Shown piece after piece: positions 1 to 9,147 of a DNA stretch of 53,980 nt. Both the position numbers and the translations under genes were made by a program. The stretch comes from Parcubacteria group bacterium (GTDB lineage Bacteria > Patescibacteriota > Minisyncoccia > Phycocordibacterales > JABMOB01): NCBI GenBank assembly GCA_013204345.1, contig JABMOB010000002.1, positions 1-53,980 on the forward strand, given 5' to 3'. The notes under the pieces were generated by a model. That model was given only the letters and a program-made list of their open reading frames with translations. It did no database searches and had not been told where the DNA came from. The number at the start of each line of letters is the position of its first letter. Position 1 is the stretch's first letter.

Positions 1-758
1 ACCCCTGCCTCCCCTGCCACAGCACGTGCAAGCAAAGTTTTTCCAGTTCCCGGCGCACCCATAAGTAAAATACCCTTTGGAATACGAGCGCCAATTTCCA
101 AAAACTTTTTTGGATTTTTAAGAAAGTCTACGATTTCAGAAAGCTCTTCTTTCGCCTCTTTTACCCCAGCGACATCTTTAAAAGTTACCCTCTGTTTTTT
201 GTCATTCGGTGAAATCATTCGCGCTTTTGACTGTCCAAAAGTAAACGCTTGCATACCCGCGCCCTTGACCTGCCGTGTCATATACCACAAAAAGAAAACT
301 ATAAATATAATTGGGATAAGAATAGGGGCTAGACTCAAAGCCCAATATCCAAAACCTGTATCACTTTTGATTTCAATTTTTACATTTCCAAGCTGAGTTT
401 GGGGTACACCATAATTGAAAAACGTTTGAGTGAGCGCGGTCGTGTCTTCTTTTTTAGAAATTTTCTTTTCACCATTTGTATAATCTATACTCAAACTCTC
501 CCCTGAAACAGTGATATCGGAAACTAGACCTTTTGTGATATCAGTAGCAAGTTGAGAAATCGGTATTTGAATATCTTTTGAGGCATTATCGGTAATAAGA
601 GAGTAAAGACCAATCAACACGAAAAAAATCAAGATTGTGGTAACAATATTAACCCAAAACTGGTTTTTATCCGGTAGCTTGCCCTTCCCACCACTATTCC
701 CACGCTTTAGAATAATCTTTAGCTTCTTTTTTCCTTTATTATTGTTGAATAAGTCCAT
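1..758 (-). CDS. ftsH: ATP-dependent zinc metalloprotease FtsH, N-terminal part (truncated by window edge)
   Basis: Reverse-strand translation [14 protein letters not shown]...[62 protein letters not shown]; typical FtsH TM segment plus AAA Walker A. Confidence 0.95.
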   Translation of the reverse strand, partial: MDLFNNNKGKKKLKIILKRGNSGGKGKLPDKNQFWVNIVTTILIFFVLIGLYSLITDNASKDIQIPISQLATDITKGLVSDITVSGESLSIDYTNGEKKISKKEDTTALTQTFFNYGVPQTQLGNVKIEIKSDTGFGYWALSLAPILIPIIFIVFFLWYMTRQVKGAGMQAFTFGQSKARMISPNDKKQRVTFKDVAGVKEAKEELSEIVDFLKNPKKFLEIGARIPKGILLMGAPGTGKTLLARAVAGEAG

Positions 759-1055
759 ATTATGATTGAAAATCTAGTATAACAGAAATTACACCCCGAC
801 ACCAAGTTTCTTATTGTTTTTGCCCAGACTAGTTTTTATTCACCTAAACCAAACACCTTAATACATTTTATTAATTATTTTACATTAATTTTAAAAAACT
901 GGGCGATAAGAAACTTAGTGTGGGGGTAAAAAAAGTTAACTATGCAAAATGTTAGCGAGTAAATATTAAAAACTTCCCTTGTTTATGGATAACCATAGTT
1001 TATATGTCACATTGTGGGAATTGAGTTGGGTGTTGAAATAATGTAAACTTGTTTT

Positions 1056-1544
1056 ATGGATAATAAACTCATAGTTATTATAGGTATCCCTGGCTCTGGA
1101 AAAAGTACTTTGGGTAAAAAAATAGCTGAATTAAAAGGTTACACTTTTTATGATATGGACGACACAATGCCAGAACATATGAAGAATAAGATGAGAAATA
1201 AAGAACTTGTTAGTGAAGAAGAAAGGGGCGCTTATACAAAAGTCTGGTTGAAAGATTTTAGGAAACTATTAAAAAATAATTCAGTTGTCGCGAGCATGGT
1301 TATACCAAGAGAACGACAAAGAGAAATGGTGTATGAGAATTTTCCCAACGCTATATTTATAAACCTTGATATACCATTAGAAGTTTTGAAACAAAGATTA
1401 CAAAATAGAAAAGACCATTTTTTTAGTATAGAAACATTGGAAAAAGCCTTCAATAATAATGAAAAAATTCTAATTAAACATTTTGATGTTGATGCGACGC
1501 AAAGTATAAACAACGTTACTGACGATATCCTCAAATTGATATGA
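1056..1544 (+). CDS. P-loop kinase (AAA/shikimate- or gluconokinase-like)
   Basis: GIPGSGKSTLGKKIAELKG Walker A at N-terminus; small kinase length. Confidence 0.65.
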   Translation: MDNKLIVIIGIPGSGKSTLGKKIAELKGYTFYDMDDTMPEHMKNKMRNKELVSEEERGAYTKVWLKDFRKLLKNNSVVASMVIPRERQREMVYENFPNAIFINLDIPLEVLKQRLQNRKDHFFSIETLEKAFNNNEKILIKHFDVDATQSINNVTDDILKLI

Positions 1545-2287
1545 TGGAAAAAATAGAATCAAAAGAAAATTTAAAATATAGTATCAATATAATTATTCAT
1601 CGTCACGGACCCAAACAGGACATTGACGGACCTCTCTCAGAGGAAGGCAAAAAATTGACGGGAGATTATTTTGACGAAGCTTATGAAAATATAACTATGG
1701 ATTCTTCTTCTGGTGGTATTGATATTGAATCATCTCCAATCCATAGAGCAGAACAAACAGGGCAAATATATTCAACGGCAATTAAAAGAGCGGGTTTAGG
1801 CGAGATAAAATCAAATAAAACAGATGAGAGGCTTAGTGAAGGTGGCATTGCGGAAAATAAAGATGTTTTTGATAAATTGAAAGAAAAATATCCCAAGGGG
1901 AGCGAGTGGCTTAGGGGTTGGTTAGAAATGGAATCTCGTCCAACACCTGAAATAAAAACTGGGAAAGAAGCCGTAGCAGATTTTTCAAGTTGGATTTTAG
2001 ATAAAATTTTAAGTAATAAAGAAAAAGGAGGTTATCAAGAAGTTGACGCTTTTTCCCACGGTCCAGTTATGGCAGTATTCATAATAAAATTAGAAGAAAA
2101 ACTAAAAATAAAGTTACTTCCTGATAATTGGCAGGATACAAAAATATGGAACAACGTATTAAATTATTTTTCAGGAATACACTTATGGGCAGATTCAAAT
2201 ACTCCAGACATTGTAAACTTATCCTTTGCAGATTCTAAAATAGAAATCCCAATTTCCACCTTAGAAGAATTAGCTACAGAAAAATAA
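1541..2287 (+). CDS. histidine phosphatase superfamily (phosphoglycerate-mutase-like) protein
   Basis: IIIHRHGPKQDIDGPLSEEGKK RHG motif; overlaps upstream kinase by 4 nt. Confidence 0.75.
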   Translation: MMEKIESKENLKYSINIIIHRHGPKQDIDGPLSEEGKKLTGDYFDEAYENITMDSSSGGIDIESSPIHRAEQTGQIYSTAIKRAGLGEIKSNKTDERLSEGGIAENKDVFDKLKEKYPKGSEWLRGWLEMESRPTPEIKTGKEAVADFSSWILDKILSNKEKGGYQEVDAFSHGPVMAVFIIKLEEKLKIKLLPDNWQDTKIWNNVLNYFSGIHLWADSNTPDIVNLSFADSKIEIPISTLEELATEK

Positions 2288-2315
2288 AACCCTGCATAAA
2301 GCAAGGTTTTATTTT
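2284..2315 (+). terminator. intrinsic terminator-like hairpin
   Basis: AAAACCcTGC-ataaa-GCAaGGTTTTATTTTT directly after the stop at 2287. Confidence 0.7.
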
Positions 2316-2439
2316 TGTTGTGGAGATGGCGTTATCGTTCCTTACAGGAACAGTACCCCGATTGGCTCGCCTTGCTCGGCTCAATCGGGCTTCGATTCTC
2401 GCACGAAAGCATCCCATGCTTTCTCATCTCACCCAAGCA

Positions 2440-2464
2440 AAAACTGCCCTTTAAGGCAGTTTTG
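2440..2464 (-). terminator. ssrA terminator
   Basis: AAAACTGCC/GGCAGTTTT hairpin followed by T-run on the minus strand, just 3' of tmRNA. Confidence 0.7.
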
Positions 2465-2472
2465 TGCTAACA

Positions 2473-2878
2473 GGTGGAGATGGCGAGAATCGAACTCGCG
2501 TGCAAGAGACCGTCAAATATGAATCTACAAAGTTTAGTGTGTTTTTTCTGCTTGACGCAGATTTCGAAAGAGTAAGTATTAAACAAACAAAACCTTACAA
2601 TTTCTATCCTCTAAGTTTCAAGAACAGATCGAGAAAATCTATTCCTTATTCCGAATATATAACATTTATGTGTCCCTATCGGACGTCGGGCCAATAAACG
2701 TCGCTTACGATAAAACGTGAGCGAAAGCAAAATCGTTGACTCCAAAATATGGAGAAACCAATGATTTAGCTCTTGTAACTAAGTTTTTTGCGCTTAGAAT
2801 TTCCATCAGATTTAGGAGTTAATGGTGCTCCACTTTGCACATATGAGAGCAAGCCTTTTGTCTAGGCCGATCATCCCC
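2473..2878 (-). ncRNA. ssrA: tmRNA
   Basis: 3' end ...GCACGCGAGTTCGATTCTCGCCATCTCCACC (T-arm and acceptor) pairs with 5' GGGGATG; about 406 nt; adjacent to smpB. Candidate tag frame starts GCA and ends TAA. Confidence 0.9.
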
Positions 2879-3080
2879 CCAAAATACACATGTAGACCGT
2901 TAACTCTTTTCTCGGCATATATTTTAGAAAACACACATAATTTCTGGCTCGAAATTTGCTATGCTCGGCCCGTCGGCCTGCGCAATGTTTTCTAAAACAT
3001 ACGCCCTCGACAGGGTTAATTTTTACAAACATACTTTGGGGGACTGATTTGCTATGTCAAAAAACTTTAGGAAGTTGGGG

Positions 3081-3527
3081 TCAACGATCTTTAAATTCAC
3101 GCCGAACTTCTCTTAGGGCATCACGCTTTTTTATTGTCTCACGTTTATCAAATTCTCTCTTCCCGCGGACAGACGCGATTTCTACCTTTATCTTTCTTCC
3201 TTTATTATACACCGAAATAGGCACACTTGTCAATCCTTTTTTTGATTCGATTTGAGATAGCAAAATAATCTCCTTTTTCGTCAATAGTAACCTACGATTC
3301 CTTTTTGGGTCGTAGTCCTCTGGTGTGTTTTTTGGTTGAAATGGCGCGATTTGTGCCCCGATTAGATACGCTTCTCCTCCTCGCATCGTGACATGCGAAC
3401 CATCCAACGTACACTGACCTTTTCTCAAAGACTTTACCTCAAAACCAAAAAGTTCAATTCCGGCAGTAAATTTTTCCAGAACCTCATAATTGAAAGCTAC
3501 TTTTTTGTTATAAGCCAAATTTGCCAT
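3081..3527 (-). CDS. smpB: SsrA-binding protein SmpB
   Basis: NKKVAFNYEVLEKFTAGIELFGFEVKSLRKGQCTLDGSHVTMRGGEAYLIGAQIAPF; C-terminal KKRDALREVRREF. Confidence 0.95.
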   Translation of the reverse strand: MANLAYNKKVAFNYEVLEKFTAGIELFGFEVKSLRKGQCTLDGSHVTMRGGEAYLIGAQIAPFQPKNTPEDYDPKRNRRLLLTKKEIILLSQIESKKGLTSVPISVYNKGRKIKVEIASVRGKREFDKRETIKKRDALREVRREFKDR

Positions 3528-3658
3528 ATATCAATAATAGCAGGATAATCCGCTATACACAAAAATAAAAGTAATAAGTCAACTATACAAAAAAAATCTA
3601 TAGGTTAGACTGAAATCGGACGGAACACTCAAAAACAAAGAACCCAAAGGAGGGTCAA

Positions 3659-4093
3659 ATGACTCGGAAATACAAAGTCTACATCGGATGCAGTCTCACT
3701 TATGCCACGCCGGAATTCAGACAGGCTGTGGAAGACTTCAAGGACACCCTGCGCACTTTCTGCCAAGTTCTTGATTTTATGGGCATCGAAAAAAAACCCG
3801 GCCGAACAGCAGAAGACATCTATCTTCACGACATCAAGCATTGCGTCGGAAAAGCCGATCTCATGGTAGCCATCTGCGACCAACCATCCACCGGTCTTGG
3901 CTACGAAATGGCGACTCAAATCGAGATGCGTGGTAAGCCAGTTTTGGCTGTGGCACAAACAGATTCGTTGGTAAGCGATTTGATTCTCGGAATCAATGGA
4001 ACGAATTTTGAGTTTCGGCGCTACGGCAACCTTACCGAGGTTACGGCGTGGGTCAAGAAAGCACTGGAAAGCATAGCTCTCCAAGCGGCCTGA
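3659..4093 (+). CDS. nucleoside 2-deoxyribosyltransferase-fold protein
   Basis: VYIGCSLTYATPEFRQAVEDFKDTL...DLMVAICDQPSTGLGYEMATQIEMRGKPVLAVA; strong SD AAAGGAGGG. Confidence 0.6.
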   Translation: MTRKYKVYIGCSLTYATPEFRQAVEDFKDTLRTFCQVLDFMGIEKKPGRTAEDIYLHDIKHCVGKADLMVAICDQPSTGLGYEMATQIEMRGKPVLAVAQTDSLVSDLILGINGTNFEFRRYGNLTEVTAWVKKALESIALQAA

Positions 4094-4140
4094 CACCCCC
4101 TCACAATGTTCACAATCCATCTGGTACAAACAAACATCTA

Positions 4141-4167
4141 GCCCCGCCAATCAAATGGCGGGCTTTT
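4141..4167 (+). terminator. intrinsic terminator
   Basis: CCCGCCA-atcaaa-TGGCGGG followed by cttttcttttttt. Confidence 0.75.
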
Positions 4168-4217
4168 CTTTTTTAAAATAGTTGACGACAAAAGCAAACC
4201 GACTAAACTTAATTGAT

Positions 4218-5294
4218 ATGTCGCCATTAAACTGGAAACTCTACAAAACCTCTAGTGAAGCACTAGATGCAATGCTCGAGATGTGTCAAAATGCCCACAC
4301 TTCTATAGATATGGAGCAATACATTTTGAGTGATAGTGAAATCGGGAGACAATTTATAGATATTTTAATAGAAAAAGCAAAAGCTGGCGTGAGGGTCCGC
4401 CTTCTTTGTGACCATGGAGGAAGTTCTGATTTATACAAATCCTCCCTACCGGCAAAACTTCGTAATGCCGGCGCAGAGATTAGATTTTTCAATATAATTA
4501 GATTGTGGAGACTTCGTGATTTTTCCTCTTGGTTTTTTAGAGATCATAGAAAAATACTCATCATTGACCAGAATCAGGGTATGACGGGTGGAGTCGGAAT
4601 AAGGGATGACATGAAAAAATGGAGAGATACATCTGTACTCGTAGAAGGTGAGGTCGTAGAAGAAATGTCTAATTCTTTTGAACAAATGTGGGAACAGGCA
4701 AATGAAAATGATGTGCTTATCCGCATACAGAAAGCAAGAAAGATAAAAAAGGGAAATTGGTTTATCACAAGCGCACCATATTTTAAAAAAAGATTTTTCT
4801 ACCATGAACTCCTCAGAGCAATCCGTGGAGCAAAAAAATATATCTTTCTTACCACCCCGTATTTCATACCCGACCATAGACTAATGCGTGTACTTAGACT
4901 CGCTTCCAAACGCGGTGTGGATGTCAGAATAATGATGCCGAGAGAGCATGACCTGCCGATTGTTGAATCTTGTTCACATGCTTTTTTCGAAAAACTATTG
5001 AGACATGATATAAAAATATTCCAATACACAAAAGAATTTTTGCATGCAAAGACAGCGGTTGTAGATGATATGTGGTCTACAGTCGGGAGTTTTAATCTAG
5101 ACAGTCTGAGCTTTTTTTATAACTATGAAGCAAACATTATAAGCACCGACCAGAAATTTGCCTTAGAAATAAAAGGACATTTTTTGGAAGATATGTCTCG
5201 GGCTACCGAAGTCCTACTACCCAAATGGAAAGATCGTTCATGGTTTTTGTGGATACAAGAAGTGTTTGCTCTCCCCTTCCGTCGAATACTTTAA
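4218..5294 (+). CDS. phospholipase D / cardiolipin synthase family
   Basis: Two HxK motifs: FRDHRKILIIDQNQGMTGG and FLHAKTAVVDDMWSTVGSFNLD. ORF may begin at TTG 4182. Confidence 0.85.
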   Translation: MSPLNWKLYKTSSEALDAMLEMCQNAHTSIDMEQYILSDSEIGRQFIDILIEKAKAGVRVRLLCDHGGSSDLYKSSLPAKLRNAGAEIRFFNIIRLWRLRDFSSWFFRDHRKILIIDQNQGMTGGVGIRDDMKKWRDTSVLVEGEVVEEMSNSFEQMWEQANENDVLIRIQKARKIKKGNWFITSAPYFKKRFFYHELLRAIRGAKKYIFLTTPYFIPDHRLMRVLRLASKRGVDVRIMMPREHDLPIVESCSHAFFEKLLRHDIKIFQYTKEFLHAKTAVVDDMWSTVGSFNLDSLSFFYNYEANIISTDQKFALEIKGHFLEDMSRATEVLLPKWKDRSWFLWIQEVFALPFRRIL

Positions 5295-5344
5295 ACAAAC
5301 ACTATTTTAGGTTGCTTTTTTAAGGCAAATATGTTAAATTTTTA

Positions 5345-5881
5345 ATGTATTTAACATTTAAATCTATATATTTGAGCACCAGCGTTAGAATAAATCATCA
5401 GATCAAAGCCCCAGAACTTCGGGTTATAGGCCCAGAGGGTGAGAACTTTGGAGTAATTACCTTCAAAGAAGCCTTCGAAAAAGCGGTGTCTTTAGGTCTT
5501 GATCTTATAGAAATATCACCAAATGCCACTCCACCGGTTGCAAAAATAACAGATTATGGTAAATTTCAGTACGATGAAAATAAGAAGCAGAGGGTAGCAA
5601 AAACCAAAGCCCATGTAGTAGAAGTCAAGGTTATTCAGGTAAAAGTAGGTACTGGAGAGCATGATTTAGCACTAAAAGCGAAGAAAGCGTCTGAATGGCT
5701 AAAGGAAGGCGATCGAGTAAAAGTAGATCTATTTCTCCCAGGAAGAACTAAATACATGGATATAAAATTCCTCAAAGAGAGGATGGATCGTGTTTTGAAA
5801 CTTATCACTGAAGATTACAAAATTGCTCAAGAACCAAAGAAAAGTCCGAAGGGATTGAGTGCGATAATTGAGAGAAAGTGA
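5345..5881 (+). CDS. infC: translation initiation factor IF-3
   Basis: RINHQIKAPELRVIGPEGENFGVITFKEA...; followed by L35 and L20. Start may be internal. Confidence 0.95.
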   Translation: MYLTFKSIYLSTSVRINHQIKAPELRVIGPEGENFGVITFKEAFEKAVSLGLDLIEISPNATPPVAKITDYGKFQYDENKKQRVAKTKAHVVEVKVIQVKVGTGEHDLALKAKKASEWLKEGDRVKVDLFLPGRTKYMDIKFLKERMDRVLKLITEDYKIAQEPKKSPKGLSAIIERK

Positions 5882-6102
5882 TATAGAAATAAGGAGCTAC
5901 GGCGACTATTTTTCTAAGAAACCCTGTTAAATAGTTTTTAAATAATAATTTAAAAACTAACATTTGATAAAAAGCAGAAAATAAGTAATATTATAAGGCC
6001 TAGAAAGTTTCAAAGGGAAGGAATATGGTTCTTAAATAACATCAAATGTTATTTAACAGGGTCATTATTTTCTAAAACTCGCTACGCTCGTTAAGAAAAT
6101 AT
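5882..6102 (+). repeat. spacer element copy A (long, promoter-bearing) between infC and rpmI
   Basis: P1 5922-5932/6051-6061; P2 5933-5943/5948-5958; P3 5959-5968/6041-6050; no unpaired junction bases; flanking 3' hairpin ATTTTCTAAAACTCGCTACGCTCGTTAAGAAAAT. Confidence 0.85.
5964..5991 (+). promoter_or_regulatory. putative promoter for rpmI-rplT nested in element A
   Basis: TTGATA (5964-5969) - 16 bp - TAATAT (5986-5991). Confidence 0.6.
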
Positions 6103-6288
6103 ATGAAAACAAACAAATCATTTGCAAAAAGATTAAAAGTCACCAAGAATGGAAAAGTCTTGGCGAGAAAAACCGGTCAAAACCATTTTAATTCAAAAGA
6201 AAGTGGCCGAAGTCAATTAGCAAAAAAAAGAAGTGTTGAATTTAAAGTTAATAATAAACTTAAAAGCCGATATCTAGTAAATCTATAA
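6103..6288 (+). CDS. rpmI: ribosomal protein L35
   Basis: KTNKSFAKRLKVTKNGKVLARKTGQNHFNSKES; between infC and rplT. Confidence 0.93.
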   Translation: MKTNKSFAKRLKVTKNGKVLARKTGQNHFNSKESGRSQLAKKRSVEFKVNNKLKSRYLVNL

Positions 6289-6289
6289 T

Positions 6290-6634
6290 ATGACACGAGT
6301 AAAGAAAGGAACGAATGCATTAAAAACGAGAAGGAATATTTTACGAAAAGTAAAAGGTTATCGTTTTGGACGTTCCACAAAAGAAAAACAGGCGCAAGAA
6401 GCAATATTCCATGCTGGAGCATACGCTTTTGCACACAGACGCGACAAGAAAAATGACTTTAGAAAACTTTGGAATGTGAGAATCAGCGCCAAATCAAAAG
6501 AACTTGGTATTTCATATAGTAAATTAATCGGAGGAATGAAAAAGAAAAACATCCTAATTGATCGAAAGATCCTCGCTCTCCTAGCCAACGAGAATCCAGA
6601 GACCTTCAAACGAATCCTCGCAAAAATAGCGTAA
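6290..6634 (+). CDS. rplT: ribosomal protein L20
   Basis: TRVKKGTNALKTRRNILRKVKGYRFGRSTKEKQAQEA. Confidence 0.95.
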   Translation: MTRVKKGTNALKTRRNILRKVKGYRFGRSTKEKQAQEAIFHAGAYAFAHRRDKKNDFRKLWNVRISAKSKELGISYSKLIGGMKKKNILIDRKILALLANENPETFKRILAKIA

Positions 6635-6644
6635 GACGGATGAT

Positions 6645-6670
6645 AAAAAGCCCCTTCATTGGGGCTTTTT
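6645..6670 (+). terminator. intrinsic terminator after rplT
   Basis: AAAAAGCCCC-ttcatt-GGGGCTTTTT. Confidence 0.85.
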
Positions 6671-6682
6671 CTTTATCTTCAT

Positions 6683-6704
6683 ATACTACGATATATCGTA
6701 GTAT
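6683..6704. repeat. perfect 22-bp palindrome (possible bidirectional terminator)
   Basis: ATACTACGATATATCGTAGTAT followed by TTTT, between convergent genes. Confidence 0.7.
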
Positions 6705-6740
6705 TTTACTAAATACTATTTACCAGCTACCTGTTATTGG

Positions 6741-8126
6741 CTACTTGAGCTCGTACACCTTTCCTTTTTCCGGATATATCGCATTAATTCCCACCTGATC
6801 ACGCAAGCGTTGAACTAGAAACAATGATGCTTTTGGTTCTCCCATTGCCACAAAAACTTGTTTGACAGTCTCGGCTGTACCACCCACAAACTCTACCAAA
6901 TGATCTGAGTCTTTATGTGCGGAAAAACCACTGATCATTTCAACACGCGCTCGAACTGTCACCATTTTACCATGTATAGATACCTTTTTAGCTCCTTCTT
7001 GAATCTGACGACCTAGTGTACCTACCGCCTGATAACCCATAAGTAAAATTGTGCTTTTTGGATCAGGTAAATAGTTCGTTTCATGATGTACCACCCTACC
7101 AGCATTGGACATACCGGAGCCAGCAATAATTATTTTTGGATTCGGAACAGAAAGAATAGCTTTTGAATCTTGACTTCGCGCAGTTTCTTTGATTTTTGGG
7201 AAGTTAAAAATATTATCACCAGAAGCAATTTCCTCTCTAACAGCTGGACTATAATATTTCGATATTCTTTTATATATTTCAGTAACTTTTATAGCTAATG
7301 GTGAATCCAAAAAAACAGGTACTGATTTTATCTTGTGCTCTTCTACCAAATTGTTTATTTCATATAAAATATCTTGCGTTCTTTCCAAAGAAAAAGCGGG
7401 AATAACCAAAGCGCCACCGGAAGCAACGGTTTCTTTGATGATTTGCTCAAACCTTTTCTCCCGTTCTTCTTTTGATTCATGATTTCTATCACCGTAAACA
7501 CTATCCATAATCATATAATCTGCATCGATCACAGATTCAGCATCCCTGAGAATGGTTGACGGTGAATTTCCAAGATCACCCGTAAATACAACTTTCTTTT
7601 TCGAGCCATTTTGAGGATCGGTATATGTGAATTCGTATATTGATGAACCAAGAATGTGTCCAGCATCTTTTAAATAAACTTCAAAACCATCGGCAAAAGT
7701 TTTTTTCTCATGATAAGAAATAGTTTGCCAAAGAGAAAATGCGCGGGCAACATCGTCTGCACCATATAGAGGCTCCTCACCGGTCCTTTTTGCTTCAAAT
7801 GACATTATATTCACAGCATCGGCAAGCATAAGTTCGGTAATACTTTTTGTTTCTGGAGTAGAATAAATCGTCCCAGAAAAACCGTCTTTCACCAACTTTG
7901 CTACCTTACCAATGTGGTCAAGATGAGCATGGGTGATAAATAAAAAATTGATTGATTTTGGATCATAAGGAAAAGATTTTTTATTTTCTTCGTGGGCCTC
8001 GGCAACACCCTGTAAAAGTCCACAATCTATAAGAATTTTTGTATTTCCATCATCTAAAAGAAAGTTGGCGCCAGTTACCACACCTACCCCACCCCAACAA
8101 GTCAAAGAAAGATGCCTGTTATTCAT
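6741..8126 (-). CDS. metallo-beta-lactamase/beta-CASP family RNase-like protein
   Basis: FITHAHLDHIGKVAKLVKDGF, AGHILGSSIYEF, FTGDLGN, SGMSNAGRVVHH, ISGFSAHKD. Confidence 0.9.
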   Translation of the reverse strand: MNNRHLSLTCWGGVGVVTGANFLLDDGNTKILIDCGLLQGVAEAHEENKKSFPYDPKSINFLFITHAHLDHIGKVAKLVKDGFSGTIYSTPETKSITELMLADAVNIMSFEAKRTGEEPLYGADDVARAFSLWQTISYHEKKTFADGFEVYLKDAGHILGSSIYEFTYTDPQNGSKKKVVFTGDLGNSPSTILRDAESVIDADYMIMDSVYGDRNHESKEEREKRFEQIIKETVASGGALVIPAFSLERTQDILYEINNLVEEHKIKSVPVFLDSPLAIKVTEIYKRISKYYSPAVREEIASGDNIFNFPKIKETARSQDSKAILSVPNPKIIIAGSGMSNAGRVVHHETNYLPDPKSTILLMGYQAVGTLGRQIQEGAKKVSIHGKMVTVRARVEMISGFSAHKDSDHLVEFVGGTAETVKQVFVAMGEPKASLFLVQRLRDQVGINAIYPEKGKVYELK

Positions 8127-8221
8127 CCCCGTTAGAAAAATTTAATTTCTGATTATATGATAATACCACTTTTATATACTAACATTTTTAGATGAAAGAC
8201 TATATCAAATTTGCTGATTTT

Positions 8222-8665
8222 CTAACGGGGCAGGTTGTTTGTTTTTTTATATTCAGTAAAAAGATACCACGATGACGCAAGAGCCCCCAAACAATCAAAA
8301 ATTATATCGGACATTGTATCTTTCCAATACCCACGAAACAAAACCGAAGTGACCCCATTTGTAACTTCAAAAATCTCCCAAACAATACCCGCGAATAGGG
8401 CCGAGAAAAGAGCGATAGATAAAAAATGTATGTATGTTCCTTTGAGGGGTTTTATATATCCGGATAAAAACAGAAACCACAAAACGACAAAAGCAATCCA
8501 AAAACCACCTAGAAAATGCACAACCATATCAAACCACCAAACATTAGAGTAGAGATAAAATTTTAGAGCAAGAATATGGAGGATGGCGACAACCAAAACA
8601 ATATATAACAAATGTCTAAAGAAAGCCGTTTTTGGTGCAGAAATTTTTTCCATAATCATCATCAT
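8222..8665 (-). CDS. small multi-TM protein (DUF2238/VanZ-like?)
   Basis: Several hydrophobic helices, WWFDMVVHFLGGFW ... WEIFEV ... DTMSDIIFDCLGA. Confidence 0.5.
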   Translation of the reverse strand: MMMIMEKISAPKTAFFRHLLYIVLVVAILHILALKFYLYSNVWWFDMVVHFLGGFWIAFVVLWFLFLSGYIKPLKGTYIHFLSIALFSALFAGIVWEIFEVTNGVTSVLFRGYWKDTMSDIIFDCLGALASSWYLFTEYKKTNNLPR

Positions 8666-8693
8666 AACTTTTATTCATAAATAAAAAAACTAC

Positions 8694-8781
8694 CCCATCA
8701 CCAGAGGTCATATAGGCTTGCGCTTCGCCCAGCAAAAAATGTGCTATTCGCACACGCACTCGCCTTGGTGTTGGTGATGGG
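8694..8781. other. structured intergenic element
   Basis: CCCATCACCA (8694-8703) / TGGTGATGGG (8772-8781) closing GC-rich inner hairpins, including GTGCtattcGCAC. Confidence 0.5.
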
Positions 8782-8844
8782 TTAATATTTACAAATCATG
8801 TTTTGTTATTCCAAACAAAATCACGAGAAAATATTAAAATTAAA

Positions 8845-8914
8845 ACACCCCCGAAGGAGTGACTTAAGTAGGGTCACTTGGAGATATACCCTAGTAGTAA
8901 AACTAGGTGGGTGT
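8845..8914. other. structured intergenic element (three-way-junction-like)
   Basis: ACACCC/GGGTGT outer stem; AGTGAC..GTCACT and CCTAGT..ACTAGG inner hairpins. Confidence 0.45.
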
Positions 8915-9147
8915 CCTCAATGTGTGTTCGTCTGAAATCAATTAAGTTCTCATCGGAACGACATAATATTGAACTCCCTTGATATTGCTTTAATCTAGAT
9001 AATATCCCAAATAACCCTACCTTAATTATAGTCTCATTAAAAAGTAGTGCAAGCGGGAAAAGGTATGCTGAATATTAAAAATAGATAACCTGCGATCCAA
9101 GGCCTGGTATCTAGACTTTATAGACTTTTGACTTTCGGCTCGATGGT

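Noticed and set aside
2319-2432. tRNA gene suggested by acceptor-like GTGGAGATG and TTCGATTCTCGC
   Set aside because: No D-, anticodon- and T-arm arrangement; inner hairpins do not match a tRNA.
2464-2697. 77-aa ORF MLTGGDGENRTRVQETVKYES...
   Set aside because: Lies antisense over the tmRNA gene; the peptide start is the translated tmRNA T-arm, a common false ORF.
4446-5029. Several antisense ORFs over cls and many other >60-aa antisense ORFs in the track
   Set aside because: Opposite to clearly conserved genes, no SD, and no recognisable domain.
8845-8914. Possible glycine- or other riboswitch (cccccgaaggag motif)
   Set aside because: Only the short CGAAGGAG string matches; the rest of the known aptamer cores is missing by eye and no obvious regulated gene follows. 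Kept only as an unexplained structure.
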